Shown here: positions 9,848 to 17,739 of the stretch, piece by piece
How the letters are laid out: every line of letters begins with the position of its first letter
Numbering within the stretch: position 1 is the stretch's first letter
NCBI RefSeq assembly: GCF_008580665.1
Contig: NZ_BKDJ01000008.1
Coordinates: 1-64,000 of the forward strand
Length of the DNA stretch: 64,000 nt
Direction of reading: 5' to 3'
DNA from: Zafaria cholistanensis
GTDB taxonomy: Bacteria; Actinomycetota; Actinomycetes; Actinomycetales; Micrococcaceae
Program-made: the position numbers and the translations under genes
Notes under the pieces: generated by a model
Databases searched by the model: none
Told to the model about the DNA's origin: nothing
What the model saw: the letters and a program-made list of their open reading frames with translations, nothing else

Positions 9848-10204
9848 ATGCCATCGTCGACGCCGGAGGTGCCGGGGACGTACGTCTTCGACGTTGCCCA
9901 GAGCAACCGGGGATATGCCCTGAACCGCCTGTGCGGTTCATTGAAGGACGCGGCCAACCGCGAGCGCTTCAGCGCGGATGAGGCCGCCTACTGCGATGCC
10001 TACGGCCTGTCCCCGGAGCAGCGGGAGGCCATTCTCCAGCGCGATTGGACGCGCATGCTGGATCTGGGCGGATCCATCTTTTACGTCTTCAAGCTGGCCG
10101 TATTGGACAAGAAGTCCATGCAGGACCTTGGGGGAATATTTACCGGCATGACGACCGAGGAATTCGTCAAGGCCCTGAATGCAGGAGGACGCAGTTTTGG
10201 CTGA
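9848..10204 (+). CDS. ligA: Extradiol 4,5-dioxygenase alpha subunit (LigA-like)
   Basis: A 118-residue all-helical protein of the LigA family, the small subunit that caps the active site of protocatechuate 4,5-dioxygenase. Landmarks are YVFDVAQSNRGYALNRLC near the N-terminus, ERFSADEAAYCDAYGLSPEQREA and DWTRMLDLGGSIFYVFKLA. The ATG at 9848 is preceded by GGAG. ligB overlaps its end by eight bases, the usual arrangement for the two subunits. The enzyme cleaves the ring of a 3,4-dihydroxy or 3,4,5-trihydroxy benzoate next to the diol; which substrate is used here is not fixed by sequence alone. Confidence 0.88.
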   Translation: MPSSTPEVPGTYVFDVAQSNRGYALNRLCGSLKDAANRERFSADEAAYCDAYGLSPEQREAILQRDWTRMLDLGGSIFYVFKLAVLDKKSMQDLGGIFTGMTTEEFVKALNAGGRSFG

Positions 10205-11078
10205 ATTGATCTGGGGTCTTGCGACCTCCCACGTGCCGTCCATCGGCGCCGCCATGGACAACGGCAAGACAGAGGACCCGTACTGGAAGCCGCTGTTCGA
10301 CGGCTATGCGCCGGCCCGGGAGTGGATGGCCAAGCACACCCCCGACGTGGCGATCATCGTCTACAACGACCACGCCAATGCCATCGAACTCAATATGACA
10401 CCGATGTTCGCCATCGGGACGGCGGACGCGTACAAGGTCGCCGATGAAGGCTGGGGCAGCCGCAACGTTCCGCCGGTAGCGGGAGCCCCCGAGCTGTCCG
10501 AGCACATCCTGGTCAGCCTGGTGGATGAGGGCTTCGACATGACGGTTTGCCAGGAACTGGAAGTAGACCACGGCCTCACCGTTCCGTTGTCGGTCTACTG
10601 CCCGGATCCGGGCGATGCCTGGCCGTGTGCGGTCGTGCCGATCCTGGTCAACGTGATCCAGTACCCCCAGCCCACGGCCGCGCGGTGCCTGGCCCTGGGC
10701 GAAGCGTTGGGACGGGCCATCCGATCGTTCCCCAAAGACCTGAAGGTTGCCGTTTTCGGGACCGGGGGCATGTCGCACCAGCTGGCCGGTGCCCGCGCCG
10801 GCCTGATCAACGAGAAGTTCGACAGGATGTTCCTGGAAACCATCGAGACCGACCCGGCGGCCTTGGCCGCCCTGTCCCGGGAGGACTACATCCGGGAAGC
10901 CGGGTCCGAGGGCATCGAACTCATCATGTGGCTGGTCATGCGCGGGGCCTTGGGACCGGGGATCCGCCGGGTCCACGAGACCTACCACGTGCCGGCGTCG
11001 AACACCGCCGCCGCCTTGGCCCTGTTCGAGAACCTGCCCGGCGGGGCCGGCCAGCCCTCCGGCGCCTCCCCGCGCTAG
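10197..11078 (+). CDS. ligB: Extradiol 4,5-dioxygenase beta subunit (LigB-like)
   Basis: A 293-residue catalytic subunit of the LigB superfamily. I take the TTG at 10197, eight bases after AGGAGG. That start puts His12 in the family position, with His59 in YNDHANAIEL, the catalytic base His194 in GGMSHQLAG and Glu241; these match the Fe(II) ligands His12, His61, Glu242 and the base His195 known from Sphingobium LigB. It would open protocatechuate, gallate or 3-O-methylgallate. Gallate cleavage gives 4-oxalomesaconate directly, which suits the GalB- and GalC-like genes at 1.6-2.9 kb. The ATG at 10179 has no ribosome site. Confidence 0.9.
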   Translation: MAELIWGLATSHVPSIGAAMDNGKTEDPYWKPLFDGYAPAREWMAKHTPDVAIIVYNDHANAIELNMTPMFAIGTADAYKVADEGWGSRNVPPVAGAPELSEHILVSLVDEGFDMTVCQELEVDHGLTVPLSVYCPDPGDAWPCAVVPILVNVIQYPQPTAARCLALGEALGRAIRSFPKDLKVAVFGTGGMSHQLAGARAGLINEKFDRMFLETIETDPAALAALSREDYIREAGSEGIELIMWLVMRGALGPGIRRVHETYHVPASNTAAALALFENLPGGAGQPSGASPR

Positions 11079-11111
11079 GGGCTGCCCGCCCCAAATGGAA
11101 GGACCCCACTG

Positions 11112-11909
11112 ATGGAACCTGCCGGACACGCCGTCACCACAGCCGCGGCGCCCGCGGCCCCGGCTGTCCCCGGGCGGCTGGCCGGCACCGCGGCGGTGGT
11201 GACGGGTGCCGCCGGCGGGCTGGGCCGCGCCATTGCCGAGCGCCTTGCGGCCGAAGGCAGCGCAGTCGCCGTGCTGGACATCAAGGCGCCGTGGTGGTCC
11301 GGGCCGGACTCCCCGGAGGGGATCGGAGCCTGGCACTGCGACGTGACCAACACGGAGGAGATCCGCGACGTCGTGGACCAGGTCGCGCAGGCCCACGGCG
11401 GAATCGACATCCTGGTCAACGCTGCCGGCCTGCTGAGCGGGCGGGCGAGCCTGCTCGAAACCACGCCCGAAGACCTGCAGCGCTACTTCTCCGTCAATGC
11501 CGCCGGCGCGCTGTCCATGGTGCAGGCCTGCCATCCGTACCTGAAAGCCAGCCGGCACCGCGGCCGGATCATCAACGTGGCCTCCAGGACGTTCTTTACC
11601 GGCAGCCCGGGCCAGCTGGCCTACGTAGCCAGCAAGGGCGCACTGATCGGCATGACCCGGGTCATGGCCCGCGAACTGGGGCCGGACCGCATTACCGCCA
11701 ATGCGGTGATGCCCGCCCAAGTCGCCACCCCGGGGACCCTCGCCCACTCCTCCGACGACGCCTTTGCCGCCACTATGGCGCAGCAGGCGATCCAGGAATT
11801 CGTCACCCCGGAGCATTTTGCGGGCCTGGTCGCCTACCTGGCCTCGCCGGACGGTGCCTTGGTGACCGGCCAGTCCCTGGTGTGCGACGGCGGCGGGCTC
11901 CTGCACTGA
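11112..11909 (+). CDS. Short-chain dehydrogenase/reductase
   Basis: A 265-residue classical SDR: cofactor motif TGAAGGLG at 31-38, LVNAAG near 101, Ser158, Tyr171 and Lys175 (YVASK), and a C-terminal GQSLVCDGGG. It follows ligB by 33 bases on the same strand. The substrate is unknown. It could oxidise the hemiacetal of 4-carboxy-2-hydroxymuconate semialdehyde, a job done by the unrelated LigC in the protocatechuate branch, or act on a side-chain alcohol of a lignin fragment; both are inference. About 24 extra Ala/Pro-rich residues precede the fold. Confidence 0.8.
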   Translation: MEPAGHAVTTAAAPAAPAVPGRLAGTAAVVTGAAGGLGRAIAERLAAEGSAVAVLDIKAPWWSGPDSPEGIGAWHCDVTNTEEIRDVVDQVAQAHGGIDILVNAAGLLSGRASLLETTPEDLQRYFSVNAAGALSMVQACHPYLKASRHRGRIINVASRTFFTGSPGQLAYVASKGALIGMTRVMARELGPDRITANAVMPAQVATPGTLAHSSDDAFAATMAQQAIQEFVTPEHFAGLVAYLASPDGALVTGQSLVCDGGGLLH

Positions 11910-12001
11910 CCTCGCCCGCCTGCGGGAAGCTTGAACCGCGTAATGTCTAAGGGAACGCCGGATCTGCCCGGGCGTGCATGTGCCGGCCGGAAGGAGTGAC
12001 G

Positions 12002-13522
12002 ATGAGTGCAGCGGGCTCTCCGGAGGCCGAGTGGTGGGAAGTGGCCCCGGTGGGGCTGGCGCGCGTCGACACCACCGGGCGGGTCACGCGAATCAACCGG
12101 GCGGGGGCAGCCCTGCTTGATCTCGCGGGTGACGCCCTGGCTACCCTGGACGGACTGTTCGAGATAGACGAGGCGCCTCAGGGCGCCGCCGGAATCGAAG
12201 CGGAACGGTTGGCCTCTTGGGCGATGGCCCCGTCCGAACCCCGCGAATTGGCCTACCGCGTGCACGGCTACCGCCACGGCTACATAGTCTCCTTCCGGGA
12301 CGTGACCATGCGCCGCCAGCAGGAACGCCGGGCCGCCGCCGTGGCCCGCACGGCGGCCCGGGTGGCATCGGAACGTTCCCTGGCCACCACCCTGAATGCC
12401 ATGGCCAGCGAAGTGCTGCGGGCCAATGGCCTGGCAGGGGTCCAGATCCTGGCCACCGGGCAGCCCGACGGGCCGTTGCACGTGATGGGTTCGGCAGGGT
12501 TTTCCTCCTCCGACAGTTTCTTTGCCCTGCTGATGGAGTGCCAGCGGAGGGGGGCCGACCTGAGGATGCTCGATGCCCTGCGCACCGGAACGCCCGTCGT
12601 GATCCACCACCGCTACGGGGCCGTGATGGCGGACCCGGCGTGGGAGCCGCTCCACGAGCTTCTCCGCTCGCCCCGCTGGGACGCATTTGCCTCGGTCCCG
12701 ATCCTGGTGCGGGAACGGGCAGCAGGCATACTCAACGTGTTCTTCGCTCCGGAGCAGAAAGTCGACCACGGGACGATAGAATTTTTGGCCACCATGGCCG
12801 ACCAGGCAGCCCTGGCCATCGACTACGCCGACCTGCTGGAACGCGAACGCTACGTGGCCCGCCGGGCCGAACGGCAGCGGCTCGCGCGGGACCTGCATGA
12901 CTCGGTGGTCCAGCAGGTCTTTTCGATCGGCATGCAGACGCAGGCGCTCAAAGTGCTCGCCGAACGCGCTCCGGAGCCGCAGGCGGAATCACTTGCCGCC
13001 GTCGCGGCCGAGCTTGAGGAGATCACGCAGTCGACACTGCAGGACCTGCGCAGCTTGGTAAACCAGCTCCAGCCGTCACCGGTTGCAGACAAGGGCCTCC
13101 GTGCGGCCCTGCAGACCCTGGTGGAGAACACCCGGCGCCGGACCGGAATCGACGTCGCGCTCGCCGTGGCGGATGCCGTGGATGAAGTGCACGCCCCGCT
13201 TCTCGAGGATGTCTATTTCATCGTCGCCGAAGCGGTGCACAATGCCGTGAAGCACTCTGGAGCCGGCTCGATCCGGGTCGAGATCGGTGGCGGGGGCGCC
13301 TCCGCCCTGGAGGTCTCGGTCCGCGATGACGGCCATGGCCGCCTGCCGGAGCTGCCGGACGCGGCCCCGGGGAGGTCTCGCGGACACGGGCTGGCTTCAA
13401 TGCGCGAGCGCGCCGGGCAATGGGGCGGGCAGCTGTCGGTCGACTTGGGGAGGGGCGGCGGCACCACTGTCCGCGCCCGTTTCCCGCTGCCCCAAAACCG
13501 CTTGGACAAGGAGGAACGATGA
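12002..13522 (+). CDS. Sensor histidine kinase (PAS-GAF-HisKA_3)
   Basis: A 506-residue NarL-partner kinase without transmembrane segments, so probably cytosolic. Order: PAS-like region ~10-105 (VGLARVDTTGRVTRINRAG), GAF ~115-285, HisKA_3 with the phospho-acceptor His299 in RDLHDSVVQQV, and an HATPase domain (EAVHNAVKHS, DDGHG, GHGLASMRERA). ATG 12002 follows AAGGAG. The stop overlaps the regulator start (ATGA). Position right after the aromatic genes suggests it could sense an aromatic or redox signal through PAS/GAF and control the cluster, but no experimental link is visible. Confidence 0.88.
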   Translation: MSAAGSPEAEWWEVAPVGLARVDTTGRVTRINRAGAALLDLAGDALATLDGLFEIDEAPQGAAGIEAERLASWAMAPSEPRELAYRVHGYRHGYIVSFRDVTMRRQQERRAAAVARTAARVASERSLATTLNAMASEVLRANGLAGVQILATGQPDGPLHVMGSAGFSSSDSFFALLMECQRRGADLRMLDALRTGTPVVIHHRYGAVMADPAWEPLHELLRSPRWDAFASVPILVRERAAGILNVFFAPEQKVDHGTIEFLATMADQAALAIDYADLLERERYVARRAERQRLARDLHDSVVQQVFSIGMQTQALKVLAERAPEPQAESLAAVAAELEEITQSTLQDLRSLVNQLQPSPVADKGLRAALQTLVENTRRRTGIDVALAVADAVDEVHAPLLEDVYFIVAEAVHNAVKHSGAGSIRVEIGGGGASALEVSVRDDGHGRLPELPDAAPGRSRGHGLASMRERAGQWGGQLSVDLGRGGGTTVRARFPLPQNRLDKEER

Positions 13523-14187
13523 CCCAGCCGGCGCCGACCCTGAAGGTGCTGATTGTCGATGACCACGCGGTGGTCCGTCGGGGCATCAAGGCGTATTTCG
13601 AGGTCTTGGAGGACATCGAAGCCGTGGACGAAGCCAGCGACGGGCAAGAGGCGCTGGAGAAGCTGGCGGCGATGTCCGCCTACGGAAAGCTGCCGGACAT
13701 CGTCCTCCTCGACCTGATGATGCCCCGGCTGGACGGCATCTCCGCAACGGCGGAAATCACCAGCCGATACCCTGATGTCAAGGTGGTGGTGCTGACCAGC
13801 TTTGGGGAAACCGAGCGCCTGCACACGGTCCTTGAGCATGGAGCCTCCGGTTACCTGCTCAAGGATGCCGGCCCGACGGAGGTCGCCAGCGCCATCCGGG
13901 CCGCCGCGCGCGACGAGGTCTTCATCGACACCGCGGTGGCCAAGCACCTGACCCGGACCAGGCTGTCCCCACCCACGGGCATCGCCTCCCTCACCAGCCG
14001 TGAACGCACAGTGCTTGCACTGGTGGGCCAAGGCAGGTCCAACCAGGAGATCGCCACCGAGCTGCGGATCAGCGAACGCACCGCGCGCACCCACGTGAGC
14101 AACGTGCTGGGAAAGCTCAGCCTCCGTTCCCGCACCCAGGCCGCCCTGGTCGCCGTCCGCGAGGGACTGCTCCCCCCGGGCGGCTGA
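13519..14187 (+). CDS. NarL/FixJ-family response regulator
   Basis: A 222-residue regulator: receiver domain ~8-125 with acidic pair Asp14-Asp15, phospho-acceptor Asp65 (VLLDLMMP) and the conserved Lys in YLLKDA; LuxR-type helix-turn-helix ~155-215 (LTSRERTVLALVGQGRSNQEIA, ISERTARTHVSNVLGKL). The start overlaps the kinase stop by four bases with AGGAGG upstream, so kinase and regulator are translated together. It may bind the repeated GACAnnTGTC elements in the aromatic cluster, though NarL-type sites usually look different. Confidence 0.9.
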   Translation: MTQPAPTLKVLIVDDHAVVRRGIKAYFEVLEDIEAVDEASDGQEALEKLAAMSAYGKLPDIVLLDLMMPRLDGISATAEITSRYPDVKVVVLTSFGETERLHTVLEHGASGYLLKDAGPTEVASAIRAAARDEVFIDTAVAKHLTRTRLSPPTGIASLTSRERTVLALVGQGRSNQEIATELRISERTARTHVSNVLGKLSLRSRTQAALVAVREGLLPPGG

Positions 14188-14269
14188 CCGGCGGCCCCGG
14201 TCCGAAGCCGCGCCCGGCCGGTCCTGCGCGTTGTGCGGGGGATGGGACCGGGCCAGCTGGGTGTCCCGA

Positions 14270-15661
14270 CTACCGGTCGCGCCGGTCGTCTGGTGCGGAA
14301 TCCTGATTAGCCGTGTCCCTTTCGGCGGCGCCCGGCTTCCTGCCGCGCTGTTCATACCACCGGATGGCCTGGTAGCGCATGCGTTGGGCAAGGGTGGCCT
14401 TTTCCGATGCCCGGTCCTTCGGGTTGAGGGGGTCCTCCCCCAGCACCGGGTCGGGCCCGGCTTGGTAGCGGTCGCTCCACACCTGCACCACGGTCCAGCC
14501 GACGGCCGTGTAGGGCACCGCGAGGATGGCCCCGAAAACGCCCCCGACGATGGCACCGACGGTTAGGGCCAGCAGCACGACCAGGGCGTTGAGACTGAGC
14601 GTGCGGCCCATGACGATGGGCTGCAGCAGGTCCCCCTCAAGCTGGTTGACCACCACCACGATGCCGACCACGATCAGGGCCTGGAGGGGACCGTTGGCCA
14701 CCAGCGCCACCAAGGCCGCCAGCAGGCCGGTGACGGTGGCGCCGACAATGGGGATGAAGGCGCCAATGAAGACCACCACCGCCAGGGGCAGCACCAAGGG
14801 GACCCCGACGACCGCCAGGCCGATCCCGATGAGCACCGCGTCGGCCAGGGCAATGACGGCCGTCCCCCGAACGTATCCGCCGAGGACCTCCACGGCACGG
14901 TCCCCGGACTCAGCGAGTTTGGCTCGGCGTTCGCCACGGAACCAGCGCAGCGCGAAGTTCCACATGCGGGTCCCGTCCTTGAGGAAGAAAAACAGGATCA
15001 CCAACATCAGCGCTACCCCGGTCAGGAACTCCGTAGCCGCGCCCAGGCCGATGATGGCATTGCCTGCGAGATTCTGCGCGAAGCTTCCGCTGACGACGAA
15101 TTCCGTGATGCGGCGGGCGGCGGCGTCTACCGCCTCGCCGCCAACGGGCAGGGGGCCGGATTCGACCCACCGCTGCAGCTCGTTCCAGCGGTCTACAGCG
15201 GAAGTGGCCAGGGAATCCCACTCGTTGCCGATGGCCACCACCACCCCGGCCACCATCCCCCCGACCAGGACCAGCGCTCCCAAGAAGACGACGGCGATGG
15301 CCCAAGGCCGGCTCCACCCCCTGGCCGCCAGCCACCTCACCAAGGGCGAGACGGCCGAGGCGAGGATCAGTGCCACAAGAACCGCGATGACGACGACCTT
15401 GACCTGCAGGAGCAGCCACACCGACCCGGCCGCACCCAGGGCGATGAGGATGCCCTGGGCCATGCGGGAACCGGCCCGTCCAAAGGCGTCGGCCCACGGG
15501 CCGACGGCGGGCGCGACAGAGCGGGCAACCCGTTCAAGTTGCCCGGCGACGCCCGTTCCCTCGTGCGCCGGCTCCTTGACAGGGCCTGCCTCCGAGGCCT
15601 GGGGATGGCGTGGGGAGGGGGGCGAACTATTCAAGGGATGGCTCCTGGCAACGGCGGTCAA
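14270..15661 (-). CDS. AI-2E-family membrane transporter
   Basis: A 463-residue membrane protein of the AI-2E/PerM family. Hydrophobic segments start near residue 70 (ILIALGAAGSVWLLLQVKVVVIAVLVALILA), a soluble helical part follows, then the signature membrane block GAFIPIVGATVTGLLAALVAL and NQLEGDLLQPIVMGRTLSLN near residues 315-370. The first ~65 residues are polar and Pro-rich, so the true start may lie further in. Members export signalling molecules or act as ion-linked transporters; the substrate here is unknown. It converges with the response regulator across an 82-base gap. Confidence 0.82.
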   Translation of the reverse strand: MTAVARSHPLNSSPPSPRHPQASEAGPVKEPAHEGTGVAGQLERVARSVAPAVGPWADAFGRAGSRMAQGILIALGAAGSVWLLLQVKVVVIAVLVALILASAVSPLVRWLAARGWSRPWAIAVVFLGALVLVGGMVAGVVVAIGNEWDSLATSAVDRWNELQRWVESGPLPVGGEAVDAAARRITEFVVSGSFAQNLAGNAIIGLGAATEFLTGVALMLVILFFFLKDGTRMWNFALRWFRGERRAKLAESGDRAVEVLGGYVRGTAVIALADAVLIGIGLAVVGVPLVLPLAVVVFIGAFIPIVGATVTGLLAALVALVANGPLQALIVVGIVVVVNQLEGDLLQPIVMGRTLSLNALVVLLALTVGAIVGGVFGAILAVPYTAVGWTVVQVWSDRYQAGPDPVLGEDPLNPKDRASEKATLAQRMRYQAIRWYEQRGRKPGAAERDTANQDSAPDDRRDR

Positions 15662-15929
15662 GGGGGCTGGTTCCGCGTCAAGTTCCCAGCTTCCCCGTGG
15701 CCGGAAATCGTGGAAGATTCGGCGAGGCAGTGGGAAAGTGCCGCTCGTCCGCGGCTAGGGTAACCCTTCGGCAAGGCCGGGAACAAAGTACCCTGCCCCC
15801 GCGGATGCGCGGTTCCCGGTCCAAAAGATGGCCGCGGGGAGGCGCTCCTGCCGGGTCTCGACGCCGGAACCGGCCCGCTGCCGTCAAGGGCCAGGCTTTC
15901 CGCCCTCGCGGGAGTGCTGGACGGCGAAC

Positions 15930-16155
15930 GCGCAGCCCGATGTGGTGTGGGGGCCTGTCATTGGTCACAATGTGCAGCTTGCAGTGGGTCCCCTGCCGTC
16001 AACACCCTCGGAGAGTGACTGCGCATGGGCACACGCCTGCGGCAAGCCTCGCCCAAGGCCTCCCGGACAAGTCCACTCGCCAAGTCCAAGTCCTTCCAGC
16101 GGCCGTCCACGTCCACTTTCACCAGCCACATCTGGCCGTTCCTGATCCGCCTGCC
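15930..16155 (-). pseudogene. Remnant of an acetyltransferase-like/STAS-like gene pair
   Basis: Reading leftward, codons from about 16152 give RRIRNGQMWLVKVDVDGRW and then LVREALGEACRRR, clearly related to the middle of the proteins at 19495-19908 and 26521-26916. The DNA at 15960-15995 (TGCAGCTTGCAGTGGGTCC) closely matches the 3' part of the STAS-like gene at 19225-19245, giving HCKLHIVTND against DCRLHLATSD. The acetyltransferase start, its end and the front of the STAS gene are missing. This is a third copy of the module collapsed by internal deletion. Confidence 0.7.
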
Positions 16156-16172
16156 GCCACCTTGGATGCGCC

Positions 16173-16349
16173 TCACGCGTCCTGCGGAATTTCGGCCTGC
16201 ACCAGCCCGCTGAACGCCTGCCGGCATTCGACCAGGGACCATGGGCGCGCCATTTCCTCCCAGCCCTGCGGACGGGCTGGGGCAACTCCGGCTTCGCCCG
16301 GGACCCGGGCCGAGGATTGGCCCGGCAGGATAGTTCGCTGTTTCATCGG
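16173..16349 (-). CDS. Possible small ORF before the module remnant
   Basis: A frame starting MKQRTILPGQSSARVPGEAG and ending SGLVQAEIPQDA. An internal ATG (MARPWSLVECRQ) is preceded by GGGAGGAA, a good ribosome site. I do not recognise the product and the region is decayed, so it may be noise. Confidence 0.22.
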   Translation of the reverse strand, partial: PMKQRTILPGQSSARVPGEAGVAPARPQGWEEMARPWSLVECRQAFSGLVQAEIPQDA

Positions 16350-16373
16350 GTCTGCCGGCCCTGCGCCCCTGAG

Positions 16374-16440
16374 CCGCTGTGCCACGCCCTTAACCGCTGT
16401 GCCACGCCCTTAACCGCGGTGCCGCCTTGGCCGCTGTGCC
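16374..16440 (+). repeat. 20-bp tandem repeat
   Basis: Two exact units (16374-16393, 16394-16413) of CCGCTGTGCCACGCCCTTAA followed by partial copies up to 16440. It lies between the decayed module and the DUF6480-like gene. Confidence 0.85.
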
Positions 16441-16473
16441 AGTGTCCGGCATTGAAACGCCGGCTCCGGAGTG

Positions 16474-16710
16474 CTAGCCGAAGGCGAGGATTCCCGCGTA
16501 GGCCAGGAAAAAGACGATGGCCAGCAGCGTGCCTCCCAAGATTACTGACAGCCACAGCCATGGCACCCACGCCTTCGGGCCGCCCTCCTCGTGCCCTTGG
16601 GTCATGCTGGTTTGCCCCTCGGCCGGCGGCGTTTCACCCGGAGGCACACCACCGCCAGGCTCCAAACCGGTAATCTTCTGCTCCAGCGGATCAGGATTCT
16701 GGTTGGTCAT
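16474..16710 (-). CDS. Small membrane protein, DUF6480-like
   Basis: A 78-residue protein starting at ATG 16708-16710 with GGAG ten bases upstream. A polar N-terminus carries [16 protein letters not shown], a pattern I associate with the actinobacterial DUF6480 family, followed by one transmembrane helix ([20 protein letters not shown]). The function of the family is unknown to me. The last residues are short and cytoplasmic or periplasmic depending on topology. Longer frames upstream are unlikely because they run into decayed sequence. Confidence 0.7.
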   Translation of the reverse strand: MTNQNPDPLEQKITGLEPGGGVPPGETPPAEGQTSMTQGHEEGGPKAWVPWLWLSVILGGTLLAIVFFLAYAGILAFG

Positions 16711-16789
16711 TGTCGGCTCCTGCCATAGGCGGAATCTTCCAGGGCAGTTCCTGCCGGGCCCCACATTCAGAGTAGGGGGGCGCTCAATC

Positions 16790-17060
16790 GGCTGTCTACG
16801 TTCGCCGCCGGCCACGGCCAGGGCCGCCGAGAGCAGGACCGCCGGGATGATGCGGGCCGAGCCGGCCGTGATGGTCCAGCCGAAAGCGCCCAGCGTGCGC
16901 GGGTGGGTGGCCGGGCCGGTCGTGGTGGCGGCCCCAGTACCGGGCCGATGATCAGCGAGATCACCGGATCGACCTTGGACCTGGAGATGAGCACGATGAT
17001 GGCTATCACCGTGTGGAGGGCAATCGTGGCCTGCTCCTTCCGGACGGGGAAGCGATGAGG
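16790..17060 (-). pseudogene. Possible GntP-type permease fragment
   Basis: Reverse-strand reading gives [29 protein letters not shown], resembling the first membrane helix of gluconate/GntP-type symporters. After a frame change it gives [27 protein letters not shown]. No intact frame exists. The identification rests on short hydrophobic stretches and is weak. Confidence 0.3.
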
Positions 17061-17063
17061 CAA

Positions 17064-17420
17064 CGGGCCCCGAATGCTGGCCGGCGGTCCCGCTAACCTG
17101 CTTCAAGGCCAGGCGATACCGGCCCGATGGGCGGTGTCGAGGCTCCGCATTGGTTCATGGAAAACCTTCGCGCGGCACCGGCCTTCCGGGCGTCTCCAAA
17201 ACCAGGAATCACCGGAACCAGGAATTACACCAACCACAGCCGGCACCACGGCCCGGCGGGGCCACCGCGCGCCGCTTGGCCGCTGCCTTCCGCGAGTGAT
17301 TCGACGGGCTCCTGTCAGGAGAGCGGGCCGGGCCCGGAATGCTCCCACGTGCCCCACAGGGATTTCGCAGAATGGCTCCCTAGTGTTGAAGACACCTGAA
17401 AAGGTGCGAGTGATGAAGAA
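17064..17420. other. No recognisable gene
   Basis: Between the permease-like fragment and the 17421 hairpin I see no frame with protein-like composition and no clear RNA gene. Confidence 0.5.
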
Positions 17421-17448
17421 GGCCCCAGCTTCCCCCCGAGCTGGGGCC
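17421..17448. terminator. Hairpin terminator
   Basis: A 10-bp stem GGCCCCAGCT/AGCTGGGGCC with an 8-base loop (17421-17430, 17439-17448), overlapping the first unit of the adjacent repeat. No gene ends just before it. Confidence 0.55.
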
Positions 17449-17528
17449 TTCGCTCGTCTAGAGCCTTCGCTCGTCTAGAGCCTTCGCTCGTCTAGGGCCT
17501 CCGCTCGTCTGGGGCCTTCACTCCTCCG
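17444..17528 (+). repeat. 17-bp tandem repeat, five units
   Basis: Units begin at 17444, 17461, 17478, 17495 and 17512. Consensus is GRGCCTTCGCTCGTCTA; units 2 and 3 are identical and the last is the most worn. The first unit begins inside the right arm of the 17421 hairpin, so it seems to have expanded from the terminator end. Confidence 0.9.
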
Positions 17529-17739
17529 GGCCCGCGCCACCCGGGCCACCGACCGCCGGCACGTAAAAAGCCCGCTAGGGCGGATCAAAGCGCACCGATG
17601 CGCGGAGGGCATCGAACCATAGCTGTTGACTCTTGGACGCGCATCGCAAAGTGTGAGTAAGGTTCCGGGTGACTGTGGTACCCGGCACAGAGGGTGGTGC
17701 CGCAGTTCACCTGCTCTCCCTATCACGAAGGATCCCCGT

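Noticed and set aside
10167-11906. 579-codon minus-strand frame under ligB and the SDR
   Set aside because: It mirrors the codon positions of two clear genes and has unnatural composition; no ribosome site.
17444-17528. CRISPR array
   Set aside because: Units of 17 bp are contiguous without spacers and no cas genes are present.
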